Shown here: in pieces, positions 41,240 through 52,324 of the stretch
Numbering within the stretch: position 1 is the stretch's first letter
Layout: every line of letters starts with the position of its first letter
DNA from: Yponomeuta sedellus
Taxonomy: Eukaryota > Arthropoda > Insecta > Lepidoptera > Yponomeutidae
Reading direction: 5' to 3'
NCBI GenBank assembly: GCA_934045075.1
Contig: OW203745.1
Span: 9,933,873-9,997,872 of the forward strand
Length of the DNA stretch: 64,000 nt
Position numbers and translations under genes: made by a program
The notes under the pieces: generated by a model
Seen by the model: the letters and a program-made list of their open reading frames with translations, nothing else
The model's database searches: none
What the model was told of the DNA's origin: nothing

Positions 41240-41650
41240 GTTTTTTACGTCTATACACGTTCCACTACAGAGCACAGGCCTTCTCTCAGACAGAGTGTAT
41301 GGGCTTAATTACCACGCGTGCCCACCGCGGATTGGCAATTTCAAGCTCTCAGGTATTTGAACACCTCAGACACTCACCGTTAGCGAGTCGTATTGCTAAT
41401 AGACGATTACATAATAATATGCATACAACCGCGTGCCCAGCATGCGGATAATGAGCATTACCCCCCAATGATGGCACAACCTTGCGCTATGGCGCTCATT
41501 AGGGGAGGGCTATGTCCAGCAGTGGACTAACACAGCCTGGAGAAGAAGATGTATACAACTTAGAAAACAAAGTCATTGGTAAATACCCGTCCTAGGAATC
41601 GAACCTAGGTCTCTCGTTTCCGAGACCATTTTTCTACCCACTGGACTACC
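41240..41650 (-). repeat. SINE-C, full length, split by LINE-H tail
   Basis: Reversed 3' end CTACAGAGCACAGGCCTTCT, GCCCACCGCGGATTGGC, ACACTCACCGTTAGCGAG, then an insertion at 41430-41548, then AACTTAGAAAACAAAGTC, the head GGAATCGAACCTAGGTCTCT and ACTGGACTACCGG. Confidence 0.88.
41430..41548 (+). repeat. LINE-H-tailed short element in SINE-C
   Basis: TGCCCAGCATGCGGATAATG, ATGATGGCACAACCTTGCGC, then GGGGAGGGCTATGTCCAGC and AGCCTGGAGAAGAAG. The flanks ATGCATACAAC (41419) and ATGTATACAAC (41549) form an 11-bp duplication with one mismatch. Confidence 0.85.
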
Positions 41651-41822
41651 GGTGCTTCGCCTCAAATGATAACAACAAAAAAATTAAACCTATAAACAAT
41701 TACCCTGACCATTCTTAAATATATACTTCATACAAAAACTGAAATAAAAAATAAACAACAATCCGACAGCTGAGCATTAACAACGAAACAGGCGGGCCTC
41801 AATTCTAAATACCTTACAATGA

Positions 41823-42036
41823 TAAAAACCTATTTAGAGGCTAAACATTCCACCCATGCCGGGATTCGAACCCGCGACCTCTGGCTATCCGTGCCAGCGC
41901 TCTTTCCAACTGAGCTAATGGACGACTCACCGGCATCAGTGAAATTTCGGGGTGGGATGGGTGGAATTTTTAGCCTCTAAATAGGTTTTTAAAATTGTCC
42001 TTAGCACGGGTTAGTGCATTAAAAATAATATAGTAC
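41823..42036 (+). repeat. SINE-A, sense arm reduced
   Basis: Complete antisense arm to CATCAGTGAAATTTCGG, then only GGATGGGTGGAATTTTTAGC of the sense side, then the tail. Flanks TACCTTACAAT and TACTTTACAAT form a likely target duplication. Confidence 0.9.
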
Positions 42037-42712
42037 TTTACAATCAGTTTTGGCTCCGCTGATCATATGACGCGTCCTTTGACACTTGCGCAAATACGAC
42101 GAATCGATTGAGATCTTATTTTTCTGTTGGTTAAGGAGTTAGGAGGGAACATAGAAGCGGAAATAAGATAAGCTAAGATTATTTATTGTATACTAAAAAA
42201 AATACTACTACTACTTTTGATACTTACATATCGTCGTTAATATTGCAAAACGTTCTATGTCAAAAAACACTATTTTCGCTTTTTCATCTAAATTGAAGGA
42301 AAACTTGATTCTGAATCTAAGTTTAAGACAATATAATGTAAGCCTGAGTAGGTAAGGATTATGATGTCTTGCTATTTTTTTTATACTTTTTTAATTTTTC
42401 ATACAAATTTGGTGAAAAAACGTACACATGTTTTTGTTGACATGGCGCATTTGCAATATGAAATATACATACGAGCTAGACACAATACCCTCCTTTTGGG
42501 CTCCTCCACAGACGGGTAAGAAACCGAAGTATTTGGTTTCGGAAATCTAGAAGTATTGAAGTAGGCTAATTGAAACAAAAAATCAAGTGGCAAAAGAAAA
42601 TAAATACTATAGTAATTTAATTTCACACTTTATCTCTTGAATTGTGTTATAATACCTCTTAATACTCGTATAAGTTACATAACATTAGTAATTAAATAAA
42701 TCTTAATTCGAT
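42037..42712. other. No gene recognised
   Basis: Unassigned AT-rich DNA. Confidence 0.4.
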
Positions 42713-43077
42713 TCGATATCAACCAATGTATGACCTCACTGCTGGGACACGGGTCTCTTCCTGCATCGTAGCAAGGAAGGCCACACTCCACCACGGGGGC
42801 CAAGTCCGAGTTGGTGGAAGATTGTAAGACAGTGGCGGGCCTTACTGTCCGAAGCTATTAAGCCGCCCATAAGGCCTCTGACATGGCTTAATGACTGTCA
42901 TTACATGACAGCCGGCACCAACGGCTTACCTTGCATGCCTTGCGAAGCATGAAAGCGTTCGGAAAAATGCCACTAGCGGTAGTTACGGGACGGTTTGCCA
43001 TCCTGCACCTGACCGCGCCTATTGTTGGTTAACTCAAGTGACTGATTTCAATCACTCGGTTTGACTAGGCCACGAGC
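42713..43077 (-). repeat. 5S-SINE (subfamily a), full length
   Basis: GATATCAACCAATGTATGAC to CAAGTGACTGATTTCAATCA, CTCGGTTTGACTAGGCCACG. The 5S-like TTGGTTAAC and ACGGTTTGCCATCCTGCACC are diverged. Confidence 0.92.
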
Positions 43078-43094
43078 ACTTCATCATAATATTA

Positions 43095-43166
43095 AATCAT
43101 AGTATTTACAGTAAATATTAACAACTTATATAATCATAGTATTTACAGTAAATATTAACAACTCTC
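43095..43166. repeat. 37-bp tandem duplication
   Basis: AATCATAGTATTTACAGTAA starts at 43095 and 43132; the units are identical over at least 32 bp. Confidence 0.9.
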
Positions 43167-43628
43167 TGCCTTTGGGGGAAATTTCCTTCAATCAAAGCTA
43201 ACGACTTGAACTATATAACATGATACCTGCTTAATTATCAGCTCGAATCCAGTATTCCGTTTTTCCACTCACTGTAACGCATCGCGGTGCCACGAAAGAG
43301 CATATTCACAATGTGCCCACATTGTCATGCACTAAGCTAAGACCGCTCCGAAGTTTAAGCTCGGTTTTAAGCGAAGCCAACTTTCCAACGGTATTATGCG
43401 AACTTATTAAATTCGCGGCGGCCGTATATCCTTCTCGGTGTAATAAAATTTGCATTCTCGCTGCAACTAGTTCATGCAAGCCGGAGATTTTCACGAACGG
43501 TGGGGTTAGTTCCGTGGTGTACTTTCGATACTGGTCCCCAACGACCTTCGATTAATTGCGAGACGGAGGCAATTAAATATGAGCTCGCAGTCACATCACA
43601 TCACAGCATCACATCACACTAAATATAT
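43167..43628. other. No gene recognised
   Basis: Opposed frames of 60-80 codons at 43306-43555 show no known motif. CACATCACATCACAGCATCA is a short simple repeat. Confidence 0.4.
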
Positions 43629-43835
43629 ATAATATTATAAAGGTCAAAGTTTGTGAGTGTGTATGTTTGTTACTTCTCCACGTCTAAACGGCTGGAGCGA
43701 TTTTAATAAAATTTGGTATGGAGTTAGCTGACACCTTGGATAAACATATAAGCTACATTTTGCTGCGGGAAAATATCTAATTCCCATGGCAAAATCGATA
43801 AATTTCGGGTAGCACCCCGGGGCACAGCTGCACAG
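43629..43835 (+). mobile_element. Helitron-like element, ends worn
   Basis: TAATATTATAAAGGTCAAAG, GAGTGTGTATGTTTGTTACT, CGGCTGGAGCGATTTTAATA and CCCCGGGGCACAGCTG match the element at 15668. The CTAG terminus has become CTGC. Confidence 0.7.
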
Positions 43836-44094
43836 GGCACAGAAGTATATAGAATTACTCCTTGAACGATATATTTGTACATAGAAATCACTGTTCGACG
43901 TCCTTCGGTGGAAAGAAAAAAACTTCAGCCGATGTGTTATATCAACAGCTTGGTTTGCCGAAATAATGTTTCAATTATAAATGTTTTGCCGATATCACGA
44001 TTTGAAGACGAAGAAGACGGTTCGCCGAAAGCTCGACTAAGGGAATTAGCTTTTCATTGATAGAAAGTATTGCACAAAGCTTAATAAAGCTTTG

Positions 44095-44212
44095 GCGGCT
44101 TTATTGCTTTTAGCAATAAGACTCCCAATTGTACTCTGTACATTTGTTATTATTTTTTATTTGTGGTTTTTTCCAGTGTATAATAAAGAATATTCTTATC
44201 TTATCTTTGTAA
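44095..44212 (+). repeat. LINE 3' UTR end with (TTATC)n tail
   Basis: TTGCTTTTAGCAATAAGAC, CAATTGTACTCTGTACA, TAATAAAGAATATTCTTATC. Matches the 3' UTR at 33575-33693. Confidence 0.85.
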
Positions 44213-44344
44213 TAAACCAGTGTTTCGACTCTGCGTGCGAATAGAAGCTCCGACATTCGTACATTGCGGATGTGATGCGATTAATTGCGTTTCTTTTAAT
44301 GATTTTTAATTAAATTAGCCAAGGAGAAGACGAAAAGTACCTTA

Positions 44345-44470
44345 TGAGTGCATGTAACGACTTATGAACGTTGATGATGCGAAGGTGATCTGTCAGGATC
44401 GTGGCAAATGGCAGTCCCTGGTCTCTGCCTACCCCTCTGGGATACAGGCGTGGGGTTATGTTCTGTGTTT
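44345..44470 (+). repeat. LINE-F 3' coding end
   Basis: GAACGTTGATGATGCGAAGG, TGTCAGGATCGTGGCAAATG, CTGCCTACCCCTCTGGGATA and GGCGTGGGG encode the RT end described at 55619. Confidence 0.8.
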
Positions 44471-44508
44471 TGTTATTTAATTTAATATTTACTATTTACT
44501 AGCTGACT

Positions 44509-44645
44509 TGGCCAACGCTGTTAGGTCATAGTATTTATAACTCTACTACCTATTCTTAGACTTACCAAACATACATACAGAAATTCATGAAAATCGCTAA
44601 AACCCTTTCGGAGGAGTTCGATAATAAACACTGCGTCACGTGATT
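44509..44645 (-). mobile_element. Helitron-like 3' fragment
   Basis: Reversed end GCCAAGTCAGCTAG|T, and AAAACCCTTTCGGAGGAGTT near 44600 as in the piece at 23835. Confidence 0.55.
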
Positions 44646-45232
44646 TCTACGTAATAAATTGTTACCTATTTTATAGAATAAAGTAACTATTCATTTCAAT
44701 TTTGTTTATTTAGAGTCAATCAACTGGAAAGACCCCACTCAGTATATTTAGTCGGAATGCCCATATGATTTACGTTCCCGAATACAAGTCTACGGCCGAT
44801 GTTACGAGTGCTTCATAGGTTTTTCCCGCATATCCACAATTTGATTCGATGCCACTGCCAAGTGTATATTTTATAGGATGATTTCGAATTCTGTTGACAA
44901 ATTGAGGTAAGTTATAAGCATGATTTAGAAACATATTGAGTCAGTTCCAATGAGGTTTGGGAAAAATAAACAAACACATTCAAAACGGAAACTTTTAAAA
45001 ATCGAACGTTACAGGACGGAACCAGCCAGCTCAAATTTTCTTTTAATTCATGTAGAATGTGGGAAGTCCGACTCTTAGACATATAACATGTTGGAATAGT
45101 ATATTTCATTACGAGTGCGGAAAGCCTGTCATTGCAAAGAGTTCCAGTCGGAACAAGTTGCAACGACGTGCGGAACGCACGTGTAGTGCACAACAATTTT
45201 TATTACAGTTGCGAAAAAATTAAGCAATTTAA
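44646..45232. other. No gene recognised
   Basis: Unassigned up to the piggyBac TTAA at 45229. Confidence 0.4.
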
Positions 45233-45707
45233 CACGTTTATGCGAACAACGTTGTTATACGTCATATATTGATAGATTTGTTGTGGCACAACGCATGATG
45301 ACGCCTGACAAAGATCATTGTTTTAAAACACAGCGTTATAGTACGGCGCCTTGCCATATTAGTAACAAAGAGTTCTGTTGCTGTGCTACGACACATCAAA
45401 TTATTAAAACTGTAGTGCGACACTGCATCGACTTTTTGTTATGTTTGAGAAATATCCAACCGGACACGATGTACCTACTTTGTTTGGGCACAACGTCATT
45501 GTACGTCGTGCGCCGGTAGTTATCCTTTGATTCAGTTGACTTGTGACCAGCGCAGGAGGAGCGCGTGCGCTGTTCCTATTGTCCCACATTTGTATCATAT
45601 AAATAAATGAAATCGTAAGTATTTTGAATAATATACGTCTATAATATGATGCTTATTGCTGTGAATATATTTGGAAATAATCTTTTTGTAGTTTACGTCT
45701 TTTGTAG

Positions 45708-47285
45708 ATGGATAATACCAAGCAAAAGCAGCGGAAATCTTCCATGAAAGTTTTCGAGTCTTCTGTTTCATTCAGAGAAACGAGCTCTGACCCTTTTGAA
45801 GATGACGGCAAACATGGCTCGGATTTCGATTATGATCCACTTTTGGACAACGAAGATGACAGCTCCTGTAAGTTGAGTTTTTCCCAAGGCAAACAGCCAA
45901 AAACATCATTAGCCCGTGTAAAAAAGATTCCATCTGCCAACATTTCTACTCCTGAAAATGAATCCTCCTCAGATACCACATCAGAGGTTTTTCATAGTGA
46001 GACTGAGGATTTAGACTGTACAAGTTCAAGTTCTGAAAGCATTTTTGACTCTCACAAAAGAAAATGTACAAGTACAAGTACAGTACAAGCAAGCAGCCTG
46101 TGAGAAAAAAATTAAAGCGGGGTCCGAAACAATCAGATTGCGATCAAAACAGTATTGCTGTTATGTCAATAGACTCTGAAATGTTGCTAAGAAATGTCGG
46201 TGATGGTATTTTGGAGGACACCTATTTGCTTTACAATCTTGAAGATATAGGAGGGCAGTCGCTGACACTCTTGCAAAACTCCAAAAGTGCGAAAAATAAT
46301 GAGATACCGCAAGTCCAAGCTCTAGATCCAAAAGAGAACATACAGTCGTCTTCATTATCTTTGACCGCAACACAGAAAAGAAAAAAAGCAAACATTGAAA
46401 AGCTTCGCCATCCTTACTCCTAACGCTTCCATGTCCACCATTGGAAATTACGCCAAATGTACAATCATCTTTGCCATACTTGGCCTCTAAACCACATGCG
46501 CAGATGTCTTCATCATCCGTGGACGCAAATCACACGCGCAGCTGCTTTCGCCAGGCTTGACTCATGCGCAGCCACCTGCATTATCATTGGTCGCTGAGCA
46601 TTTGCCTCCACAATACTTTGACCCAACACCAAAAGTGCAGTTGCCGTCACCAACCCTCGACCCAACAGTGCACACACAGCTGCCTTCACCATCCTTAGAC
46701 CCAAAGCCGCATATACAGCTACCTTCTCCAATCTTGCCCCCAGCACAACAACTATCTTTGTCATCTTCGGAACTGCCATTGCACGTGCAGCCACCATCAC
46801 CACAACACCCAGACTTTGTTGCACCCGGTAATCAAAATCCTAACATTGATAATATAGAAGGCAATCAAAGACGTTCACGAAATCTTAGTCCTGAGCCAGC
46901 TTATGAGTGGGAAAACACAGCTTCAGATATCCCTAACTTTGACTTTGATGAAGCATCAACTGGTGTCCAGTTTGAAATAACACCAAATATGTCGCCATTA
47001 GATATTTTTGACAAATTACTTTCACCGCACATTCTTCAATACATTGTTACAAAGACCAATAAATATGGAAAGGCATTGTGCTCTTCAAATGCGCGGCGTA
47101 CGCGAAACACTCCAAAGCGTCAGTTAAAGTACGGAGACGTAGATTGTGACAAAATGAAAAAGTTCTTGGGATTATGTTTACTCGTGGGACAAGTAAATGT
47201 TCCTCAAAAACGAAAACTGTTTATAAGTACATACAGTGATGCTTTGTATTATCATCCCATTTTTCAATACGTTATGTCTGTCATT
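45708..47285 (+). pseudogene. piggyBac-like transposase, N-terminal part only
   Basis: Three frames follow one another. 45708-46103 opens MDNTKQKQRKSSMKVFES and is acidic (DPFEDDG, LLDNEDD), as piggyBac N-termini are. 46064-46423 continues after a frameshift near 46085 (KKLKRGPKQSDCDQ). A third frame, open from before 46530 to 47315, has a proline-rich insert of about three QLPSPxLDP units, then the start of the transposase domain (MSPLDIFDKLLSPHIL, TNKYGKALCS, DCDKMKKFLGLCLLVGQV, SDALYYHPIFQYVMS). Homology stops at 47281. The catalytic aspartates and the C-terminal cysteine-rich finger are absent. The TTTTGTAG just before the ATG resembles a splice acceptor. Confidence 0.88.
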
Positions 47286-47814
47286 TGTCTGTCATTACAT
47301 GTGAGTCATTTGTAATCTTAAGTATAGTATTGGGTCTATAAGTTCCTAAGATATTTTTCTTGATAAGATACAAACGAACCAAAAACTTTATTAAGATAAA
47401 GTGATTCTTATGAAGGCTGTTACGGATAAGAAGCATTCGTTTAGTGACTACCAATGTAATTATTATACCGTCCAAAAAAAATATTATAATATAATATTTG
47501 ACAATAATGTAATGATTAAGGAGTTACCATTAAGATTTAATTGTCATTATCATAGTCTACTTTATAGAAGTTGATTTCTGTTTACTAGAAATTAGAGTGT
47601 GAAAAATTTGGCTTATTATTATGTACCAAGAACTGCATAACCTAAGAAAAAATATATAATTAAGTAATAGAAAAATAAATACTTTGATGCCCGTTTACCT
47701 ATGTAATTAATTTGTCGTTTTAATCAATCCAACTAAGCCCCTAACCTAAATCCATGCCCTCATACCCTATAAAACCTTCATAAAACCTAACGTGATACGA
47801 CGTTCTTAATTATC

Positions 47815-48165
47815 AAACGTATATTCGTTTATGCTTTTTGCCGCTGGCGCCTACACACGTCAACGCTATTAAGCGTTGTTAGTTGTTGAAGATATATTTG
47901 TCTTTTCTCTACATCACAGGCGTCTTTATACGTCACCGTTATTATACGTTGTTAGTGGTTATATTATTGTCTACTCTGTACAGCGCAAGCGTCTATATAA
48001 GTCGACGCTATAAGACGTTGTTGGCGGTTGTGTATATTTTGTGTACGCTGTACAGCACAGGCGTCTATATACGTCGACGTTATAATACGTTGTTAGCGGT
48101 AGCATAGATTTTTATCTACTCTACAGAGCACATGCGTCCATATACGTCGACGGCGTAAGACGTCA
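47815..48165. repeat. Subterminal tandem repeats of the piggyBac element
   Basis: Units of about 65-75 bp, each with a GCGTCTATATACGTCGACG-like core, then TATAATACGTTGTTAGCGGT, recur at about 47850, 47920, 47990, 48060 and 48130. Each core pairs ACGT motifs in short inverted repeats. Their place next to the right end suggests transposase-binding repeats. Confidence 0.85.
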
Positions 48166-48299
48166 GTGCAATATATCATATCTTTTATGTTGCTACCTAT
48201 TTGGACAACGTCACTAGACGACCATTCCCTTTGTATGAAAAATCAAAGTGCTTCAACGCATTGTACTTCGACATTGTCATGTTAGCGTGAACGTGTTAA

Positions 48300-49433
48300 T
48301 AAAGAAAATTTTTGAAAAATGGCACCAACCGTAAAAGCAGCAGATTATAGCGTAAGCAGAGATTTAGTTTTTCTTCACCCATTCTGACGATGGGGGTTTA
48401 GGGGTCCATAGGACCAAAACCAGACCCGAGGTGGTGTTTAGTGGGTAGGCGCACTTCTTGTGAGTCCCATATTGGCAGCACGACCGAGTCCGTGCTGTTA
48501 CGCACAAGCATTCACCATCTCCCTTTCCCCATGTCCTCCAGAGGGTGCCCTTTATAAAGCAAAAAAAACGCTCGCCAGCCATTCACTCCTCGGCAGTCGT
48601 TCCGAAAGGTTGTCCGATGATAATTATTGTCTAAGTACGTTTAAAACTACTATGATTTTAAAATATAGGTCTAATCTATAAGCCAAGTGGTGTAATTAAT
48701 AAAGTAACCCCGTTGAATTAAAGATTCCCTAAGCGTGAGGAAGCTAATTGAGTGAACTAGGGATAGTGACGACGGGCCTTCGGCACATTTTATGGTTTGT
48801 GGTGGCAATGTTTTTAAAGGGTTGAAATGGTTAATTACGATATTTAGAGGCTCAACGTAATTAATTGTGAAAATCTTAATTTTCGATATGGGTGCTAAAA
48901 ACAGAAATGTATCTGCGAGCTAGTGTCATACCGTTGGTTTCTGATTTAATGATAAATAAATGCTCAAAAGTAGTTAAATACTTCAATAAAATGAAAAAGT
49001 GAAGTAAATACTTAAAAAATATTTCTCTTTAGATTTTAAGCCCTTTGGATATTGTAAAAGTAGAAGTCTCTTTACTTTCGCAGTCGGCTACAAATAAAAC
49101 GAGGCAGAAAAATTTGCAAAGTTACATCCTCTGTTCGAAAACAAGTGGTGAATTTGCCCCAATAGTTTAATTTCGAAGGACAATGGTTCGAAATGGTTTT
49201 ATTTAAAAATCGTACAATCAGTCCAACGGTTTTCAGCTTTTTTGCGAGCCGAGAATTACAATTCGAACTTTTTGTCAGCAACCCGCCGTCGCAACAAAAC
49301 GAAACAAATTCATTCATCAATACACAGGGTTTTTTACAACGTTGCTAACGAGCACGATGCCCGAAGGTTCCATACATATAATACGTGGACTAATTTCATT
49401 CGTGATTTATAAGTTGCTAGAGAGAGATTTATA
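48300..49433. other. No gene recognised
   Basis: 48361-48600 is GC-richer and has a 72-codon minus frame (KGTLWRTWGKGDGECLC...) that I cannot assign. 48601-49433 is AT-rich and unassigned. Confidence 0.45.
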
Positions 49434-49639
49434 AATTTAATGAAAACGGACCAAAGTAAACAGGATCAGAATGTTGATCATTTTGATTATGATTACTTTG
49501 GTCGGTTGTTAATGGAGTTATTTGACATCAAAACTAAAGGGGATTCACCATATTGATGACGAATTGCTCCTTTGATGTCTTATGATCCATTGCTATCAGA
49601 ATTACTGCATACTAACTTATAGCAATGGATCATATGTTA

Positions 49640-49812
49640 TTATTATTTTGATTTATTTGTCCATCCTTCTCCAATATATTGCTCCAGTCCAACCAAAGGT
49701 TGTCTGGAAGAGATCCCTTTTAGTGATAAAGCCGCCGTCTGTACTCTTAGGTTAAAAAATATCTGTGTAATTTCCTTTTTTATGTACAACAAAGTGTTCT
49801 CTATCTATCTAC
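49640..49812 (+). repeat. LINE 3' UTR end with (TATC)n tail
   Basis: CCTTCTCCAATATATTGCTC, GGTTGTCTGGAAGAG, AGTGATAAAGCCGCCGTC and CTCTATCTATCTA. AACTTAT on both sides may be the target duplication. Its left edge carries AGCAATGGATCAT, the inverse of ATGATCCATTGCT at 49583. Confidence 0.8.
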
Positions 49813-49871
49813 AACTTATCCTCAAACCCCGATTTCCTCGAAACTGTGCGTTATTCATATACTCCCGAAGC

Positions 49872-50131
49872 GCTCGTTACCTTGTTGAACCGAGTGGTTG
49901 GAATCAATAACTTCGGTTAAGCAACAAGCGCGGTCAGTTGCAGGTTGGGTGACCGTCGTGTGACTACCGCTAGTGGCATTTTTCCGAGCGCTTCCGTACT
50001 TCGCAAGGCACGTTAAACCGTTGTTGCCGGCTATCGTGTAATGGCAGTCGTAGTGGAGTAAGGCCTAACCTTTCTGCGATGCAAGAAGGTCCCGTGCCCC
50101 AGCTGTGGGGACATACAAGGGTTGATATCGA
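49872..50131 (+). repeat. 5S-SINE (subfamily a), sense, with internal deletion
   Basis: AACCGAGTGGTTGGAATCAA, GGTTAAGCAACAAGCGCGG and GGTTGGGTGACCGTC give the clearest sense-strand match to 5S rRNA in the window. The middle (CATGTCAGAGG to GGCCCCCG) is deleted. Ends GGGACATACAAGGGTTGATA. Confidence 0.9.
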
Positions 50132-50697
50132 TTCATCCTCCTAAGTCCTGACCTTGAAAACAACAATCGATACTTTTAAGGTGAGGTCTTAAGAAAATAG
50201 GGTTCTTTTACAGTTCAGTATAGGTCACTATCAAATATTTTGATAAGTGAAACTTTCGCTTAAGATAATTTAATGAAAACCGACCAAAGTACACCTCACA
50301 ACCATTTTGATATCAAATTGCTCTATTGAAGTCTCAACCATTACTTCAAGAATAACAACTTATTCCCAAGTCACGATTTCCTCAAAACTGTGAGTTTACC
50401 CTCCTTAGTCCTGACCTTGAAAATAACAATGGAAAACCATAGTTATTTTCAATGGAAAACCATAGTTATTTTCAAGGTCAGGTCTTGAGAGAATATAGAT
50501 TGTTTACAGTTGTCTCTAGATCACTATCAAATATTGACTAAATCGAATGGTCTGTGGCCACGGTACGCCCAAACATGGAACCGCCAGGCAGAATTTCTGT
50601 TTCCTGCGTACATGTCTCGTTAACAAGCCTTTCAGGCTTTGATGGATTGACTTTTGGACGATAGAGCGCGTGCGAGGGCGCACAAAGCCTCTACAAC

Positions 50698-51434
50698 CGT
50701 CCCAAAACTTCACGAGTGATGGAGCCCGGTTATTTTTAAATGAATTAGTAAATGAGTGGCATTGTTATAGAAGGTAAGGCTTGCCTCACACTCTCTCTCT
50801 TAAACCCCTTTACTCCTGGAATGGAATGTGGGGCTGACACAGACCGTCCCAAAACTTTATGAGTTTCGGAGCCCGGTTATTTTGAAATGGATTGGTAAAT
50901 GAGTAAGATTATTATAAAAGGTAACGCCTACCTCACTCTCTCTCTCTCTTCTCTCTTAAATCCCTTTACTACTCCTTGGAGTTTGAGGCTGACACAGACC
51001 GTCCCAAAACTGTACGAGTGACGGAGCCCGGTTATTTTTAAATGGATTGGTAAATGAGTAAGATTATTATAAAAGGTAACGCCTACCTCACTCTCTCTCT
51101 CTTCTCTCTTAAATCCCTTTACTACTCCATGGAGTTTGAGGCTGACACAGACCGTCCCAAAACTGTACGAGTGACGGAGCCCGGTTATTTTTAAATGGAT
51201 TGGTAAATGAGTGACATTATTATAGCAGGTAAGGCTTGCCTCACACTCTCTCTCTTAGACCTCTTTACTCCTGAAATGGAATGTGGGGCTGACACAGACC
51301 GTCCCAAAACTTTACGAATGACGGAGCCCGGTAATTTTTAAATGGATTGGTAAATGAGTGACATTATTATAAAGGGTAAGGCTTGCCTCACACACTTCTT
51401 AATACCTTTACTCCTCAATGCAGTGTGAGTATGA
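50698..51434. repeat. Tandem array of five units of 146-155 bp
   Basis: CCGTCCCAAAACT starts units at 50698, 50844, 50999, 51152 and 51299. Each unit contains GGAGCCCGGTTATTTT, AATGGATTGGTAAATGAGT, a (CT)n tract, CCTTTACT and GAGGCTGACACAGA. Length differences lie in the CT tract. Units 3 and 4 are nearly identical. Confidence 0.95.
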
Positions 51435-51470
51435 CACGAGTGCTTTCCATTTATCTTTGTTAATTGCTAG

Positions 51471-51551
51471 AGAGGGTAGCCATGGAGTTCATGGCCGACT
51501 TACGTCTCTGTCCCAGACGTAAGTCGGCCATGAACTCCATGGCTACCCTCT
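51471..51551. other. Perfect hairpin: 37-bp arms, 7-base loop
   Basis: Left arm 51471-51507 starts AGAGGGTAGCCATGGAGTTC; right arm 51515-51551 is its exact reverse complement; the loop is CTGTCCC. It sits about 35 bp past the tandem array. There is no mismatch, unlike every old repeat around it. Confidence 0.98.
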
Positions 51552-51884
51552 TGCAGGCCGGTAAGATAAAAATGTTACTATCTTACTTTTCACTACCAGA
51601 TGTTTTAAGTTTTGTACGGGCCGCCACTATTCGGATGACCTTTACGCAAGGGTCTACAATGACTTGACTTTAAGATTTTTTTAGAGGCATATTCGAATAA
51701 TTTCCAGGCTATCATCCGCATGCAGTCTTGTTGAGTCTCTGTAATGCACAGAAATCGGACAAATCTTTCGGGTAAAACCGACAGGCCAATTCTTTGTCAC
51801 TGAGTCAAAATACTTATTTTTCAGCCGTTAATATAGATTATATTTTATAAAATAAGTTATTTTATTAGGTACACCGCTTACAAG
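51552..51884. other. No gene recognised
   Basis: Unassigned; AT-rich after 51800. Confidence 0.4.
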
Positions 51885-52275
51885 CGGTGGTAGCTTAGTG
51901 GGTAGAACCATGGACTCGCAAGCGAGAGACCCAGGTTCGATCCCGAGTGCGGGCATCAAATAACCAATGACTTTTTTTAATTTCGAAGTTACGTACATTT
52001 GCGAATTTGTAGTCGCAATACCACACGCTAACGGTGGAGGAAAACATCGTGAGGAAACCCGCAGCTTGGTTGGCTCCGCACGTATTGACTAGCCTTTCCT
52101 GTGGGCTGGGCCAACTAAGCTGTCAGGATGGTACAGGTGCTGGGCAAGCCTACACCATGTATAAAAAAAAAACATGTCCTAGGCTCTACAGCGTCGGAGT
52201 GGTCCCTTCACCCATCTAGTGTGAGTGAAAATTCCACTGGACGCTGTATAAATCATATCATTAAGTAGATGCAAA
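51885..52275 (+). repeat. SINE-E, complete copy
   Basis: tRNA-like head GGTGGTAGCTTAGTGGGTAG (A box), GCGAGAGACCCAGGTTCGAT (B box), the SINE-C-like CCAATGACTT and CGTGAGGAAACC, then the family-specific 3' half: CTTTCCTGTGGGCTGGGCCA, AGCTGTCAGGATGGTAC, CAGCGTCGGAGTGGTCCC, ending ATTAAGTAGATGCAAAAGGC. Confidence 0.92.
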
Positions 52276-52324
52276 AGGCAAATTTACTATTTATTTATTA
52301 TTAGGTACAAAACTACCCACAATA

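Larger units (their letters stand above)
45233..48295 (+). mobile_element. 3.06-kb piggyBac-like element with intact ends
   Basis: TTAA sites at 45229-45232 and 48296-48299 flank it. The ends are CACGTTTATGCGAACA (left) and CACGTTCACGCTAACA (right, reversed), 13 of 16 identical. Inside are about 470 bp of left non-coding DNA, a broken transposase gene, about 500 bp of AT-rich DNA, and a subterminal tandem-repeat array (47815-48165). It cannot move on its own protein. Confidence 0.88.
49434..50560. repeat. Tandem repeat of about 265 bp carrying two inserted retroelements
   Basis: Landmarks recur in order: ATTTAATGAAAACSGACCAA (49436, 50270), CGATTTCCTCRAAACTGTG (49830, 50372), TAGTCCTGACCTTGAAAA (50143, 50405), CACTATCAAATATT (50227, 50522). 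After subtracting the insertions at 49640-49812 and 49872-50131, spacing is about 265 bp. Within 50415-50465, AATGGAAAACCATAGTTATTTTC is itself duplicated. Confidence 0.75.

Noticed and set aside
46513..46824. 103-codon minus-strand frame
   Set aside because: It is antisense to the proline-rich repeat of the piggyBac transposase; the repeat periodicity explains the open frame.
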